Below are positions 16,318 through 24,723 of a stretch of 64,000 bases of DNA, in pieces. The DNA is from Rhodococcoides kyotonense. Its GTDB lineage: Bacteria > Actinomycetota > Actinomycetes > Mycobacteriales > Mycobacteriaceae. Position numbers and translations under genes: made by a program. The notes beneath the pieces were generated by a model. That model was given only the letters and a program-made list of their open reading frames with translations. It was not told where the DNA came from and did no database searches. Every line of letters begins with the position of its first letter. Position 1 is the first letter of the stretch. The stretch is from NCBI RefSeq assembly GCF_001645385.1, contig NZ_LVHI01000040.1, positions 118,762 through 182,761 on the forward strand. The letters are read 5' to 3'.

Positions 16318-17844
16318 ATGAAACTCGACCGCGTCGCAGTCATCGGCGGGGGCCCAGGCGGCCTCTACGCAGCACGACTGCTCAAACTGTCCAACCCCGA
16401 TGCAGACGTCACCGTCTACGAACAGAGCGCGCCGGACTCGACGTTCGGGTTCGGCGTCGGTCTCGCATCGCGAACTCAGCGCAACCTTCGCGCAGCCGAC
16501 GCGGCATCACTCGATGCCATTGTCGCCGAGGCCTACTCGCACGAGATGTCGTTGCAGGTGGGAGACCGGACGGCGCGCCTAGCACACGGCGATCTCCTCG
16601 CGATCGCACGCACGACACTACTCGCCGTACTGCAGGACCAAGCGAGGGACGCCGGGGTACGTCTGGAGTTCGGCGAACGCCGCCATGCCCAGGAGCTCGA
16701 CGTCGACCTCGTCGTTGCGGCCGACGGAATCAACAGTGCGACGCGCTCCGGCGAGCCCGCTTTCGGAGCCGACATCTCCACCGGTTCCGGGCTCTATCTG
16801 TGGTGTGGAACGGATTTCGCGCTGCCGAGCGCGATCTTCGTCCCGGTCACGACCGAGCACGGGACGTTCGTCGCACACGCTTATCCGTATGCGTCCGATC
16901 GCAGCACGTTCCTCGTCGAAACGGATGAAGAAACCTGGCGTCGAGCAGGATTCGACGCCGCGGATTCCGTCGAGCCCGGCGACAGCGACGAGGCGTCGTT
17001 ACGGTACCTCGAAGCCGCGTTCCGCGAGACGCTGCAGGGACACAGCCTTATCGGCAACCGAACACGGTGGATGCGATTTCGGACCGTCTCCTGCCGCAGC
17101 TGGTCCGTCGGAAACGTCGTCCTTCTCGGCGACGCCGCCCACACCGCGCACTACTCGATCGGCTCGGGCACCAAGCTGGCGATGGAAGATGCCATCGCGC
17201 TCGACGCCGCTCTGACCTCTGCGAACTCCATCGACGACGCACTCACCGAGTACGAGCGTGTTCGTCGCCCGGATGTGCGGCACCTCCAGGAAATCGCGCG
17301 TCGCAGCGAACACTGGTGGGAGTCGTTCCCCCAGCGCATGGACCTGCCCGTCGAGCAACTGATGGTTGCCTACATGACTCGCGCGGGCAAGGTCGGCCTG
17401 GAACGGTTTCTCGAATCCGCACCCGACGTCGCGTGGAACGGTATTGCGAGCTACGCGAACATCGGTGGCCATGCCGAGCCACCCGAGGAAATCTCCGACT
17501 GGGTTCTGGACCGTCCACTCGCACACCGTCGAGGCACGTTCGACACCCGATACGCCCCAGCGTCTTTGCGCGACGAGCCGTCGACGGCCGTGCTGTCCGT
17601 CGACGTCGAATCAGCATGGAACGAGAAAGCCACGGCGCTCGTCGACGAGGCTCGCGCTTGTTCCACCGTGTGGTTGACGGGCCCGCCCGACCGGACGGCG
17701 GTCCTCACGAGGCTCGACGTGGCCGAGCGGATGATGCGTGGCAGCGGTGCTCTGGTCGTCGTCGCCGTCCCGTCGACCTGCACGTCGGACGCTGTCGCAG
17801 GGCTCGTCAGCGCGCGCACGCACCTCGTGTCGGTGGAGTCGTGA
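16318..17844 (+). CDS. FAD-dependent monooxygenase of the salicylyl-CoA 5-hydroxylase/anthraniloyl-CoA monooxygenase family
   Basis: A 508-aa flavoprotein. GGGPGG at residues 10-15 is the dinucleotide motif, and GDAAHTAHYSIGSGTKLAME is nearly diagnostic of aryl-CoA hydroxylases rather than free-acid hydroxylases. The HWWESFPQRMDLPVEQLMVAY segment continues the match. In the bifunctional family members a second, old-yellow-enzyme-type barrel follows. Here only about 100 residues follow, and their last part (RLDVAERMMRGSGALVVV, AGLVSARTHLVSVES) looks like a shrunken remnant of that barrel. Together with the aryl-AMP ligase it supports para-hydroxylation of an aryl thioester. It uses the first good ATG after the ligase stop. 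Confidence 0.85.
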   Translation: MKLDRVAVIGGGPGGLYAARLLKLSNPDADVTVYEQSAPDSTFGFGVGLASRTQRNLRAADAASLDAIVAEAYSHEMSLQVGDRTARLAHGDLLAIARTTLLAVLQDQARDAGVRLEFGERRHAQELDVDLVVAADGINSATRSGEPAFGADISTGSGLYLWCGTDFALPSAIFVPVTTEHGTFVAHAYPYASDRSTFLVETDEETWRRAGFDAADSVEPGDSDEASLRYLEAAFRETLQGHSLIGNRTRWMRFRTVSCRSWSVGNVVLLGDAAHTAHYSIGSGTKLAMEDAIALDAALTSANSIDDALTEYERVRRPDVRHLQEIARRSEHWWESFPQRMDLPVEQLMVAYMTRAGKVGLERFLESAPDVAWNGIASYANIGGHAEPPEEISDWVLDRPLAHRRGTFDTRYAPASLRDEPSTAVLSVDVESAWNEKATALVDEARACSTVWLTGPPDRTAVLTRLDVAERMMRGSGALVVVAVPSTCTSDAVAGLVSARTHLVSVES

Positions 17845-17869
17845 GTTTCGCGACGGTTATCCTTCGACA

Positions 17870-18577
17870 ATGACACGCGAGGACGCATCCCGGGGATCCG
17901 CGCGCAACCCGCGTCGCGAGCTGGTCGAGAATCAAATACTCGACCAGGCGACGCGGCTGTTCGCCGAGAAGGGCTTCGCCAGCACCACGCTGCAGGACAT
18001 CGCCGACGCCACCGGACTCACGCGGCCTGCTTTGTATCACTACGTCGCGAACAAGGACGCACTTCTCGCGAGGCTCGTCAGCGAAAGCACCGAGACACCT
18101 GCCGCGGTGTTGCACGACATCAACGGAAGAACGGATCTCGGCCCCACCGAGAAATTGCGCAAGATGGCCACCGCGATCGCGCTCAACCAGGCGCAGAGTT
18201 CCGATCGCTTCAAACTGATCATCCGATCGGAAGCCGACCTGCCAGAAGAGATTTCACGGAAGTACCAGCAGAGCAGACGGCACGTGTTGAAAGAGTTCGT
18301 CCTCGTCATCGAACGTGGCATCAAGACCGGCGAGATGCGGCCCGTCGACCCTCGCACCGCGGCCCTGGGCATCATCGGCATGCTGAACTGGGTTGCCTGG
18401 TGGCATCAAAGCGGCGATGCCGACGCCGATCGTTCGGTAGCAACGCATCTCGCTGACATGGCCATCCGAACCGTCGCCAAGAACGACGGCGAACCGTCGG
18501 CGCCCGAGGGCCCGGAGCGAGCGATTGCCATGCTCCGCCAGGACCTCGACTATCTCGAGAGGCTCCTGAAGGACTGA
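17870..18577 (+). CDS. TetR family transcriptional regulator
   Basis: A 235-aa TetR protein with the DNA-binding domain at residues about 18-65 (ENQILDQATRLFAEKG, TTLQDIADATGLTRPALYHYV). The C-terminal part resembles KstR2/AcnR-type ligand domains. It is the last gene of the rightward operon, 25 bp after the monooxygenase. It is the likely repressor for the mirrored operators between maiA and hyuA, with a CoA thioester or aryl acid as plausible inducer. Its TGA lies in a 12-bp palindrome (GAGCAGCTGCTC, 18576-18587) immediately before the 54-bp repeat. Confidence 0.9.
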   Translation: MTREDASRGSARNPRRELVENQILDQATRLFAEKGFASTTLQDIADATGLTRPALYHYVANKDALLARLVSESTETPAAVLHDINGRTDLGPTEKLRKMATAIALNQAQSSDRFKLIIRSEADLPEEISRKYQQSRRHVLKEFVLVIERGIKTGEMRPVDPRTAALGIIGMLNWVAWWHQSGDADADRSVATHLADMAIRTVAKNDGEPSAPEGPERAIAMLRQDLDYLERLLKD

Positions 18578-18588
18578 GCAGCTGCTCC

Positions 18589-18642
18589 GGGCGCGGCTCG
18601 CTTGTCTAACGCACCGCCCGGCGCACACGTAGCGAGGCTGCG
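18589..18642. repeat. 54-bp direct repeat, left copy (candidate att-like junction)
   Basis: Identical over 54 bp to 40625-40678, 22,036 bp away in the same orientation. The right copy holds the last 37 bp of the lapA-like gene with its stop, plus 17 bp beyond. This left copy is cut off from any lapA coding sequence. It starts 11 bp after the TetR stop codon. The arrangement is what insertion of a block into the 3' end of lapA, with duplication of the target, would leave. Confidence 0.9.
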
Positions 18643-19078
18643 GGTGGGACTAGACGCGCTGAAATTGTTTCGGCGACGTCGGCAAGGCTGCGGTCGTCAA
18701 GAGATCAAAGTGAACGAGGCGATTCTGGCAGAGCCACCTACATATTCATGAACGGCTGGCCCGCGGCGCGTTCTCCAGGTCGCCAAGATCCAGGACAGGC
18801 TTGGCCCATCGAGAGGAAAGGCCGGTCCTCACCGTTTCGACGACGTACCCGCCATCCCTGGGAAGACAAAACTGAACGCGCGAATGCAGACCAAGGGTGT
18901 GCTGCTGGCGGCGAATGATCGAAGCGTCCACCAGCGTCCTACATCCGCGTGCATGGCGCGCATGTAGCCGATTCTGTCGCTTCGCACTCCGAGCTATCCG
19001 GCAGGTCGACCGGAATGATGAAAATTCGATGACGGTGGATTGAGATCCCCGAACGCTCGGGTAGCCCAGCGCCGTGCG
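18643..19078. other. Left end of the 22-kb block; no confident gene
   Basis: 436 bp without a convincing gene. On the minus strand 18746-18931 an open frame of about 60 codons has coding-like composition (SIIRRQQHTLGLHSRVQ, LPRDGGYVVETVRTG) but I cannot assign it; it may be a gene remnant. A GATGAAAATTCGA element at 19017-19029 resembles the shared operator found elsewhere. No integrase or transposase remnant was recognised. Confidence 0.4.
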
Positions 19079-19969
19079 TCAGCGTGCACGGCTGCCGCGT
19101 GTCGGCCAATGGTCGACCTGTGACATCTCGGCCATGCTGGGCACGTAGGCCGCGATGTCGTCTGCGCGCGCCGGCCCGGCGCCGCCGGAGGCATGGTGGC
19201 CCCCGTCGATAGCGAGATTGAGGCCGGTTACCCAGCGGGCATCATCGGAGGCGAGGTAGACGACGGCATCGGCGATGTCGTCGGGTTCGCCGAGTCGGTC
19301 GATTAGATTGGGTGTAAGGGTGACGCGGCGTTGTTCGGATCCTTCGGTTCCGTAGAACAGCAGGCCGTTCGGGGTAGCCACGCATCCGGGCGAGATGGTG
19401 TTGACCCGGATGTTGTCGGGTGCCAGCTCGTTGGTCAGCACACTCGCGAGGCGGATGACTCCTGCTTTGGCGACGGAGTAGGCCGCGAGGATGGGTAGGT
19501 TTCCGGGATAGCCGGTTCCGATGTTCGCACCAGCGACCGATCCCATGAAGATGATGCTCCCCCCGCCCCTCGCGCGTAGGTGGGGTATGACGTGTTTGCT
19601 CACCAGGAATGGGACGGTAAGAGTGTGGGTGATGGTGTGATGCCAGTCATCGAGACTCGAGTCTTCGACCGACCCGAGGCGTAGCTGCATCGCGTTGTTG
19701 TGAAGGATGTCGATTCCACCGAACTGCTCTGACGCGAACTCTGCCAGTGCGTGTGCCTGTTCCTCGACGGATAGATCGAGCGGATGAAGTGACTCCATTT
19801 TGCCACCGGCGGAGCGGACCAGTGCCTGGGTTTCTTCAGCGGCCTCTGCGTCGATGTCGCATCCGACGATCGATGCGCCTTCGGCGGCGAGCCGGAGCGC
19901 GACCTGGCGTGCCATGCCGCGGCCAGTTCCTGTGATCACTGCAACCTTGCCTTGCAGACGAGCTGTCAC
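19079..19969 (-). CDS. Short-chain dehydrogenase/reductase
   Basis: A 296-aa classical SDR with a Rossmann fold and NAD(P) binding. The glycine motif is TGTGRGMA (13-20), so the third glycine of TGxxxGxG is Ala. NNA (HNNAMQ) and the catalytic YSVAK (in LAAYSVAKAG) are present, with a Ser in FMGSVAG. The C-terminus is extended by about 40 residues beyond the usual DGG end (AIDGGHHASGG). The start is a GTG with AGGAGA upstream. It lies leftmost in a leftward series with a MaoC protein and an MFS transporter. Substrate is unknown. Confidence 0.85.
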   Translation of the reverse strand: MTARLQGKVAVITGTGRGMARQVALRLAAEGASIVGCDIDAEAAEETQALVRSAGGKMESLHPLDLSVEEQAHALAEFASEQFGGIDILHNNAMQLRLGSVEDSSLDDWHHTITHTLTVPFLVSKHVIPHLRARGGGSIIFMGSVAGANIGTGYPGNLPILAAYSVAKAGVIRLASVLTNELAPDNIRVNTISPGCVATPNGLLFYGTEGSEQRRVTLTPNLIDRLGEPDDIADAVVYLASDDARWVTGLNLAIDGGHHASGGAGPARADDIAAYVPSMAEMSQVDHWPTRGSRAR

Positions 19970-20030
19970 GGGTTTCTCCTGTTCGTAGTGGGCCGGGCGC
20001 TTTTCGGCCCTGGCAGTGTTCGAGGTGGGG

Positions 20031-20570
20031 TCAGGGGTGGCGTCGACGGACGTAAGAGTCGATCTCGACGGTCAGGATTTCGTTCGACACGGTGGACCAC
20101 AGCGCGCCGCAGGTCCTGACCCGGCTCCACCGCGGGTGCGTGTCGGTGATGGCGGAGACGGTCAGCCGACCGTGCAAGCGAGTGTCCGCGTGGACTGGGG
20201 CACAGAATTGGACATCTCGTAGCGTTCTGCCGGCAATGATCTGCCACTGCGAGTACACCGCCGTTACTGCCAGTCGTTGGAAGACCGCTAGGGTGTGAAC
20301 GCCGCTGGCGATGATGGCGCCGAAATGTGTTGCTGTGGAGGCTTGATCGTCGGTGTGCATGGGCAGCGGATCCCACTGCCGTGCGAAGGCAACGATTTCG
20401 GGACCGGTGACCAGGTAGGAACCGAGATCGTGCTGCTCGCCGGCGATCAGGTCGTCGGCGAATAGCCTCTCGGGGCGCGAGGGTGCAAGCACAGGAGGGG
20501 CTCTCGTTCCGTCGGAAGGAATTCGGTGCAGTCTGACTGGCTGGGAGCGGCGGGGCGTGCTATAGGCCAT
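20031..20570 (-). CDS. MaoC-like hotdog-fold acyl dehydratase
   Basis: A 179-aa single hotdog-domain protein. The hydratase-type motif is FARQWDPLPMHTDDQAS followed by FGAIIASGVHTLAV, where Asp and His match the catalytic D-x4-H of (R)-specific enoyl-CoA hydratases. An extended N-terminus (about 45 residues rich in Arg and Pro) is of uncertain reality, since the ATG at 20570 has a weak ribosome binding site. It probably hydrates an enoyl-CoA in the pathway of this block. Confidence 0.72.
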   Translation of the reverse strand: MAYSTPRRSQPVRLHRIPSDGTRAPPVLAPSRPERLFADDLIAGEQHDLGSYLVTGPEIVAFARQWDPLPMHTDDQASTATHFGAIIASGVHTLAVFQRLAVTAVYSQWQIIAGRTLRDVQFCAPVHADTRLHGRLTVSAITDTHPRWSRVRTCGALWSTVSNEILTVEIDSYVRRRHP

Positions 20571-20638
20571 GGGCGACCCGCTGCGCGGGAGACTATTTCG
20601 TTGTTTTTGCGGGCCGGAATGCCGTGTGCGGGTATGGC

Positions 20639-22000
20639 TCAGACCGAGTCGTTCTGCGGCAGCTGGGATGGCGCTGGTGCGCTTGCCGTTCTCGCACGTG
20701 TCACACGCAGCAGCCCGTACGAACACACACCCGCGATGCTAAGCGGTACCAGCACCGCGAGGTAGAGCTCTTGTGGGGACATGAAGCCGATGGCGTATCC
20801 GCCCAGGATCGGTGACAGGATCGAGCCGACGCGGGCGACACCGAGCATGGTTCCGAAGCCGCGGGCTCGGGCACGGATGGGATAAACGGTGGTTGCGATG
20901 GCGGTGAACGCGGTCAGGGAGACGAAGACGAAGAGGCCGAGGAGCAGTGCCATCGTGAGCGCGAAGGCGCCGCGGAGGGTGAGGGCAAAGCCGATCAGGG
21001 CTGCAGACCCGAGCAGCATGGATATCCAAGAGATCTGCGCCGAGGGCCGACGCAATCCTGCCAGCCCGTAGAGAATGGCGCCGATCATGGTGCCGATCGA
21101 CAGGATGATTCCGACCAAAGCGCCGTTGCTGGCCTGCCCGGTTGCGTCGGTGATCAACTGTGGCGTCCAGGATCCTATGAAGTAGAACGCGGCGGTGCAG
21201 AAGCCGTAGCCGACCCACAAGAGCAGCGTGGTCGTGCGTAGCTCTCGCCCGAGTAGTTTGACACCGGTTGCATCGTTCCCGGCGGGCACTCGGTCGCTGA
21301 CGTCAGCCGACTCGGAGGGTGCTCGGTCGCCTTCTTCGAGGTTGATGCGGGCGGCGAGGGTGTCGGCTGCGCGGTGCGCATCGTCGCCCGGCAGGCCGCG
21401 AAGGTAAGAAACGGTTTCCGGGATGAACGCGACGACGACGACCGTGATTATCGCGCTCAGTGCGAGTCCGACCCAGAACAAGCCTTTCCAGCCACCGGCG
21501 GCTTCGATGACGGCCGAGCCTACGAGCCCCGCGACGAAAGTGCCGAGTGGATACCCGAAGAGGACGACACCGACCGAGAGGCTTCTGCGTGATGGGGGTG
21601 ACAACTCTTGTGCGATGACCATGGAAATGGCGCCGAGGACGCCGATGGCCATTCCGGTGAAGAAGCGCGAGGTGACCAGGACCGCGTAGTTCGGTGCCAG
21701 TGACGACACGAGCAGGCCGCTGGTGTTGAGAATCAAAGCGCCGATCAGCGTGGGACGTCGTCCATAGACGTCGGCCAGCCGGGCAAGGAAAAACGCTCCG
21801 GCCCCTATTCCGATCAGCGCGGCGCTGATCAAGTAGCCTTTCGCCGATGCCGATGCGTACCCGTCTGGCAGGTTGGGCAGGGCGTAACCCATGATGAACA
21901 GATCGTAGCCGTCGAGCAGGTTGACCAGTGAGCAGATCATGACGATCCCGATCTGGTACGGGGTCATCGACAGTATGAGTCGTCGCGAGGTAGGTGGCAC
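20639..22000 (-). CDS. MFS transporter, aromatic acid:H+ symporter type
   Basis: A 453-aa protein with about 12 membrane segments. LLDGYDLFIMGYALPNL near residues 28-44 is the DGxD-type signature of the aromatic-acid symporter (PcaK/BenK) family, and the loop LADVYGRRPTL is the standard MFS loop 2-3 motif. A hydrophilic central loop lies around 200-250. It should import an acidic aromatic or alicyclic substrate for the block. The start is a GTG; an ATG 11 codons in is an alternative. Confidence 0.85.
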   Translation of the reverse strand: MPPTSRRLILSMTPYQIGIVMICSLVNLLDGYDLFIMGYALPNLPDGYASASAKGYLISAALIGIGAGAFFLARLADVYGRRPTLIGALILNTSGLLVSSLAPNYAVLVTSRFFTGMAIGVLGAISMVIAQELSPPSRRSLSVGVVLFGYPLGTFVAGLVGSAVIEAAGGWKGLFWVGLALSAIITVVVVAFIPETVSYLRGLPGDDAHRAADTLAARINLEEGDRAPSESADVSDRVPAGNDATGVKLLGRELRTTTLLLWVGYGFCTAAFYFIGSWTPQLITDATGQASNGALVGIILSIGTMIGAILYGLAGLRRPSAQISWISMLLGSAALIGFALTLRGAFALTMALLLGLFVFVSLTAFTAIATTVYPIRARARGFGTMLGVARVGSILSPILGGYAIGFMSPQELYLAVLVPLSIAGVCSYGLLRVTRARTASAPAPSQLPQNDSV

Positions 22001-22114
22001 GTCAATCCCCCTGTGGTGGTGGATGATTCGGGAAGGCGCCGAAGTCAGGAACGGTCGCGAGCCTTGACCTTCGTCGACGGGGCGCCGGAGGGCGTCTGGT
22101 GGTTTGAGTGGCGG

Positions 22115-22447
22115 TTACGGCCGTATGGGGTCGAGGGCGATGATTTCGAGGTCGGTCCGCAGCATCGATGTGCTGTCTTCGAAGAACGCGACCATGTACG
22201 GCTGCTCGATATGGGTGCGTAGCGCCTCGCCGTCGGCGTAGAGCTCGTAGAACGCAACGCTGTCGGATCGTGTTGCGTCGTGGTGGATTTCGTAGACGAG
22301 GACACCTGGTTCGTTGCGGCTGGGTGGGCCGAGTTCGAGCATCCGATCGAGTAGCGTGCGGTACTTTCCCGGCTTGGCATGGGCGTACCCGTAGAACGCA
22401 ATGGGTGTTGTGCGAGCTAATAATTCGGGCGGTACGATCTCCGGCAT
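22115..22447 (-). CDS. Antibiotic biosynthesis monooxygenase (ABM/YgiN-like) domain protein
   Basis: A 110-aa dimeric ferredoxin-like-fold protein. FYGYAHAKPGKYRTLLDRMLEL, EPGVLVYEIHHDATRSDSVAFYELYAD and the late MVAFFEDS segment are typical of YgiN-type quinol monooxygenases and related cofactor-free oxygenases. Ribosome binding site AGGA. It lies between the MFS gene and an SDR gene. It may oxidise a quinol intermediate or act as a small detoxifying enzyme; the family is functionally broad. Confidence 0.8.
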   Translation of the reverse strand: MPEIVPPELLARTTPIAFYGYAHAKPGKYRTLLDRMLELGPPSRNEPGVLVYEIHHDATRSDSVAFYELYADGEALRTHIEQPYMVAFFEDSTSMLRTDLEIIALDPIRP

Positions 22448-22511
22448 GTGAATCCTGTTCGAATCGGTGGTGGGCTCGACGTAGGGTTGCGGTCCCAGGA
22501 GACCGGGCGAC

Positions 22512-23342
22512 TTAAAGCAGTGGATACCCGGCGGTGATTTCGAGCTCGGTTCCGGTCACGTAGCGACCGCTGTCGCCCAGTAGATACAGCACGGCGTTGG
22601 AGATGTCGGATGGATCGACCCACGGGGTATCCAACGCGGCCAGTGTGGAGAACACTGGTTCGACGCTCGCGCGGGTGGGTTCGGCGACGTCGGGTGCGAA
22701 AAGGTCGTAGATCATCGAGTTCTGGATCATGGGGGTGTCGCAGTTGGTTGGATGTACGACGTTCACGCGAATCTGGTGACGTGCCAGCTCTTTCGCCAGC
22801 GCCTTGGTCAGTCCGACGACGCCGTGCTTGGAGGCGATGTAGTGGGCCATCGACTCGACCGGTGTCAACGTGCTGGCCGAGCCGACGAAAACCATTGCGC
22901 CACCCCGTTCGCCGGCGATGATGTGCTTCATGGCCGCCTGGGCGGAGAAGAAGGCGCCCGAGAGGTTGGTTCCGACGACGGTGTTCCACTCGGCCGGGGT
23001 GATGGACTGTGCTGCGGTGATCTCACAGACCCCGGCGTTGAGCACAGCGAAGTCAAGACGCCCGAGTTCGAGCACTGCGGTGTCGACAGCGGCGGTGACA
23101 GCGGCGGAGTCGCGCACATCGCATTCGACTCGAACCGCTCTGCGGTCGAACTTCTCGATTGCCTTGACGGTGTCGTCGAGGTCTTCGGGGGTCGCGGTCG
23201 GGTATGGGACCGTCTCGACCTGTTTGCAGATGTCGAGCACGATGACATCGGCGCCGGCTTCGGCGAGAAATGTTGCGTGCGAACGTCCTTGACCCCGCGC
23301 TGCGCCGGTGACGAGGGCTACTTTACCTGTGAGATCCTGCAT
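22512..23342 (-). CDS. Mycofactocin-coupled SDR family oxidoreductase
   Basis: A 276-aa SDR of the carveol-dehydrogenase type thought to use a tightly bound NAD recycled by mycofactocin. Features are TGAARGQGRSHA (12-23), the DIC...YPTATPEDLDDTV insertion after the second strand (about 38-60), and YIASK as active site. The family insertion distinguishes it from FabG-like SDRs. Strong CAGGAGA ribosome binding site. Its relatives oxidise secondary, often alicyclic or terpenoid alcohols. The mycofactocin biosynthesis genes are not in this window. Confidence 0.85.
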   Translation of the reverse strand: MQDLTGKVALVTGAARGQGRSHATFLAEAGADVIVLDICKQVETVPYPTATPEDLDDTVKAIEKFDRRAVRVECDVRDSAAVTAAVDTAVLELGRLDFAVLNAGVCEITAAQSITPAEWNTVVGTNLSGAFFSAQAAMKHIIAGERGGAMVFVGSASTLTPVESMAHYIASKHGVVGLTKALAKELARHQIRVNVVHPTNCDTPMIQNSMIYDLFAPDVAEPTRASVEPVFSTLAALDTPWVDPSDISNAVLYLLGDSGRYVTGTELEITAGYPLL

Positions 23343-23442
23343 GTCGTTCTCCTGTTCGGATGAGTTCGGTTGTGTGGAGGTACTGGTGTTAGTGCACCGG
23401 CGCCCACGGGGCCCGGGTACCGAACGAAATCGGTTTCGGTGG

Positions 23443-24297
23443 TCAGGCGATGTTGTTGGCGGTGAGCCCGGCCGAGACGTGGAGGACCTCGCCCGTGATC
23501 ATTCGTGCGTCGTCGGACAGCAAGTAGAGGTAGGCGTTGGAAACGTCTTGCCAGTCGACACCCGGGACATCGAGTGGATGCATGGTTTTCATGCGTTCGA
23601 TCATCTGCTCTCGGGTGGGATTCTCGATGTCAGGGCAGAACAGTTTGTAGGCTGCGGGGTTGTTGTTCATCGATGGGAGGTCACCGGAATTGACGTTGGT
23701 CGGCGCAACACAGTTGGCGCGAATTCCGAACTGGCCGTACTCCATTGCGACGGTTTTCATCAGTCCGATCACTCCCCATTTGGAGGCGCCGTAGTCGGAG
23801 ATGTTCGGGTAGGCGGCCCGGCCTGCGGTCGAGGAAGTGATCACAATGTTTCCTCTGCGGCGTTCGACCATGTGCGGCAACACTGCGCGGCACGCGTTGT
23901 AGACGCCGGTGAGGTTGGTGTCGATCACTGTGCGCCACTGATGGGGAGTGATGTCGGCGAGTTTGCCGAAGCCGAGGATGATGCCTGCGCTGCTGACCAG
24001 ATGGTCTATAGCACCGAGTTCGGTGATCGTCTGGCGCGCGGCGTCGATCATGTCTTTGTCGTCTCGGACGTCGGCGACGATGGTGATACACCGACGTCCG
24101 AGGCGTTCGACCATGCTGCGGGTCTCTTGAAGTTCCTCCTCGGACCCGCCCGGGTAGTGCTGTCCGTCGACATCGGCGACGCAATTGTCCAGCAGCGCAA
24201 TGTTTGCGCCTTCGCGTGCGAGTGTGACGGCGTGCGAACGACCGGATCCTTTGGCCCCGCCGGTGATCAGCGCGGTCGATCCGTCCAATTTGCCCAT
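23443..24297 (-). CDS. Mycofactocin-coupled SDR family oxidoreductase
   Basis: A 284-aa SDR of the same group as its downstream neighbour: TGGAKGSGRSHAV near the N-terminus, the inserted segment DNCVADVDGQHYPGGSEEEL, then YGASK at the active site. The true start is the ATG at 24297 with GGGAG just upstream; longer frames upstream are not coding-like. Two different mycofactocin-type SDRs side by side suggest two successive alcohol oxidations or two stereoisomers of a substrate. Confidence 0.85.
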   Translation of the reverse strand: MGKLDGSTALITGGAKGSGRSHAVTLAREGANIALLDNCVADVDGQHYPGGSEEELQETRSMVERLGRRCITIVADVRDDKDMIDAARQTITELGAIDHLVSSAGIILGFGKLADITPHQWRTVIDTNLTGVYNACRAVLPHMVERRRGNIVITSSTAGRAAYPNISDYGASKWGVIGLMKTVAMEYGQFGIRANCVAPTNVNSGDLPSMNNNPAAYKLFCPDIENPTREQMIERMKTMHPLDVPGVDWQDVSNAYLYLLSDDARMITGEVLHVSAGLTANNIA

Positions 24298-24723
24298 GGT
24301 GCTCCCTTGGTGTGGCATCGCGGGTGGTGATGAAATGAGTTGCTGCTGTGCCGGTTCGGCGACGATGCAGATCGACCAAGTTAGATCAAATCGTCGGCGC
24401 GCCGTTGAGATGTCTAACCGCTGAGTCGGAGAATCGACCTCGTGGTAGAACATAGCGCTGGGGCTTTGCTGTGTCAACGGTCACACTGCCGTGAACGACA
24501 AGCGCTGCAGCCGATTTCACCGTTGCAGTGCTTCTGGTGGGAACTGCGCCCAACGGTGCACGACGAACGGGTGCCCGGGCGTAGTCCTCTACGCCCGAGC
24601 ACCCGTCTCGACAATCTGTGAAATTGTGCGGTTCGAACCGAAGGAATGTGCGCTTCCCTGCCCCCCGCGCCAGTCAGGTTGCGGGGCGCCCGGTCAACGT
24701 TCGGTCTGCCGAGTACGTTCGGG
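24298..24723. other. Intergenic region with terminator and probable promoter
   Basis: 426 bp with no gene. It holds the strong hairpin at 24567-24606 and, nearer the SDR start, an inverted pair GTTAGA (24380-24385) and TCTAAC (24413-24418) around a central GGCGCGCC, which looks like a regulator site for the leftward SDR operon. No clear -10/-35 could be fixed. Confidence 0.4.
24567..24606. terminator. Long GC-rich hairpin terminator
   Basis: ACGGGTGC (24567-24574) plus CGGGCGTAG (24576-24584) pair with CTACGCCCG (24589-24597) plus GCACCCGT (24599-24606), with one C-A mismatch and a 4-nt loop. At 17 pairs it is the strongest hairpin in the window. It sits downstream of the SDR gene ending at 24724 and separates that operon from the next one. 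Confidence 0.8.
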
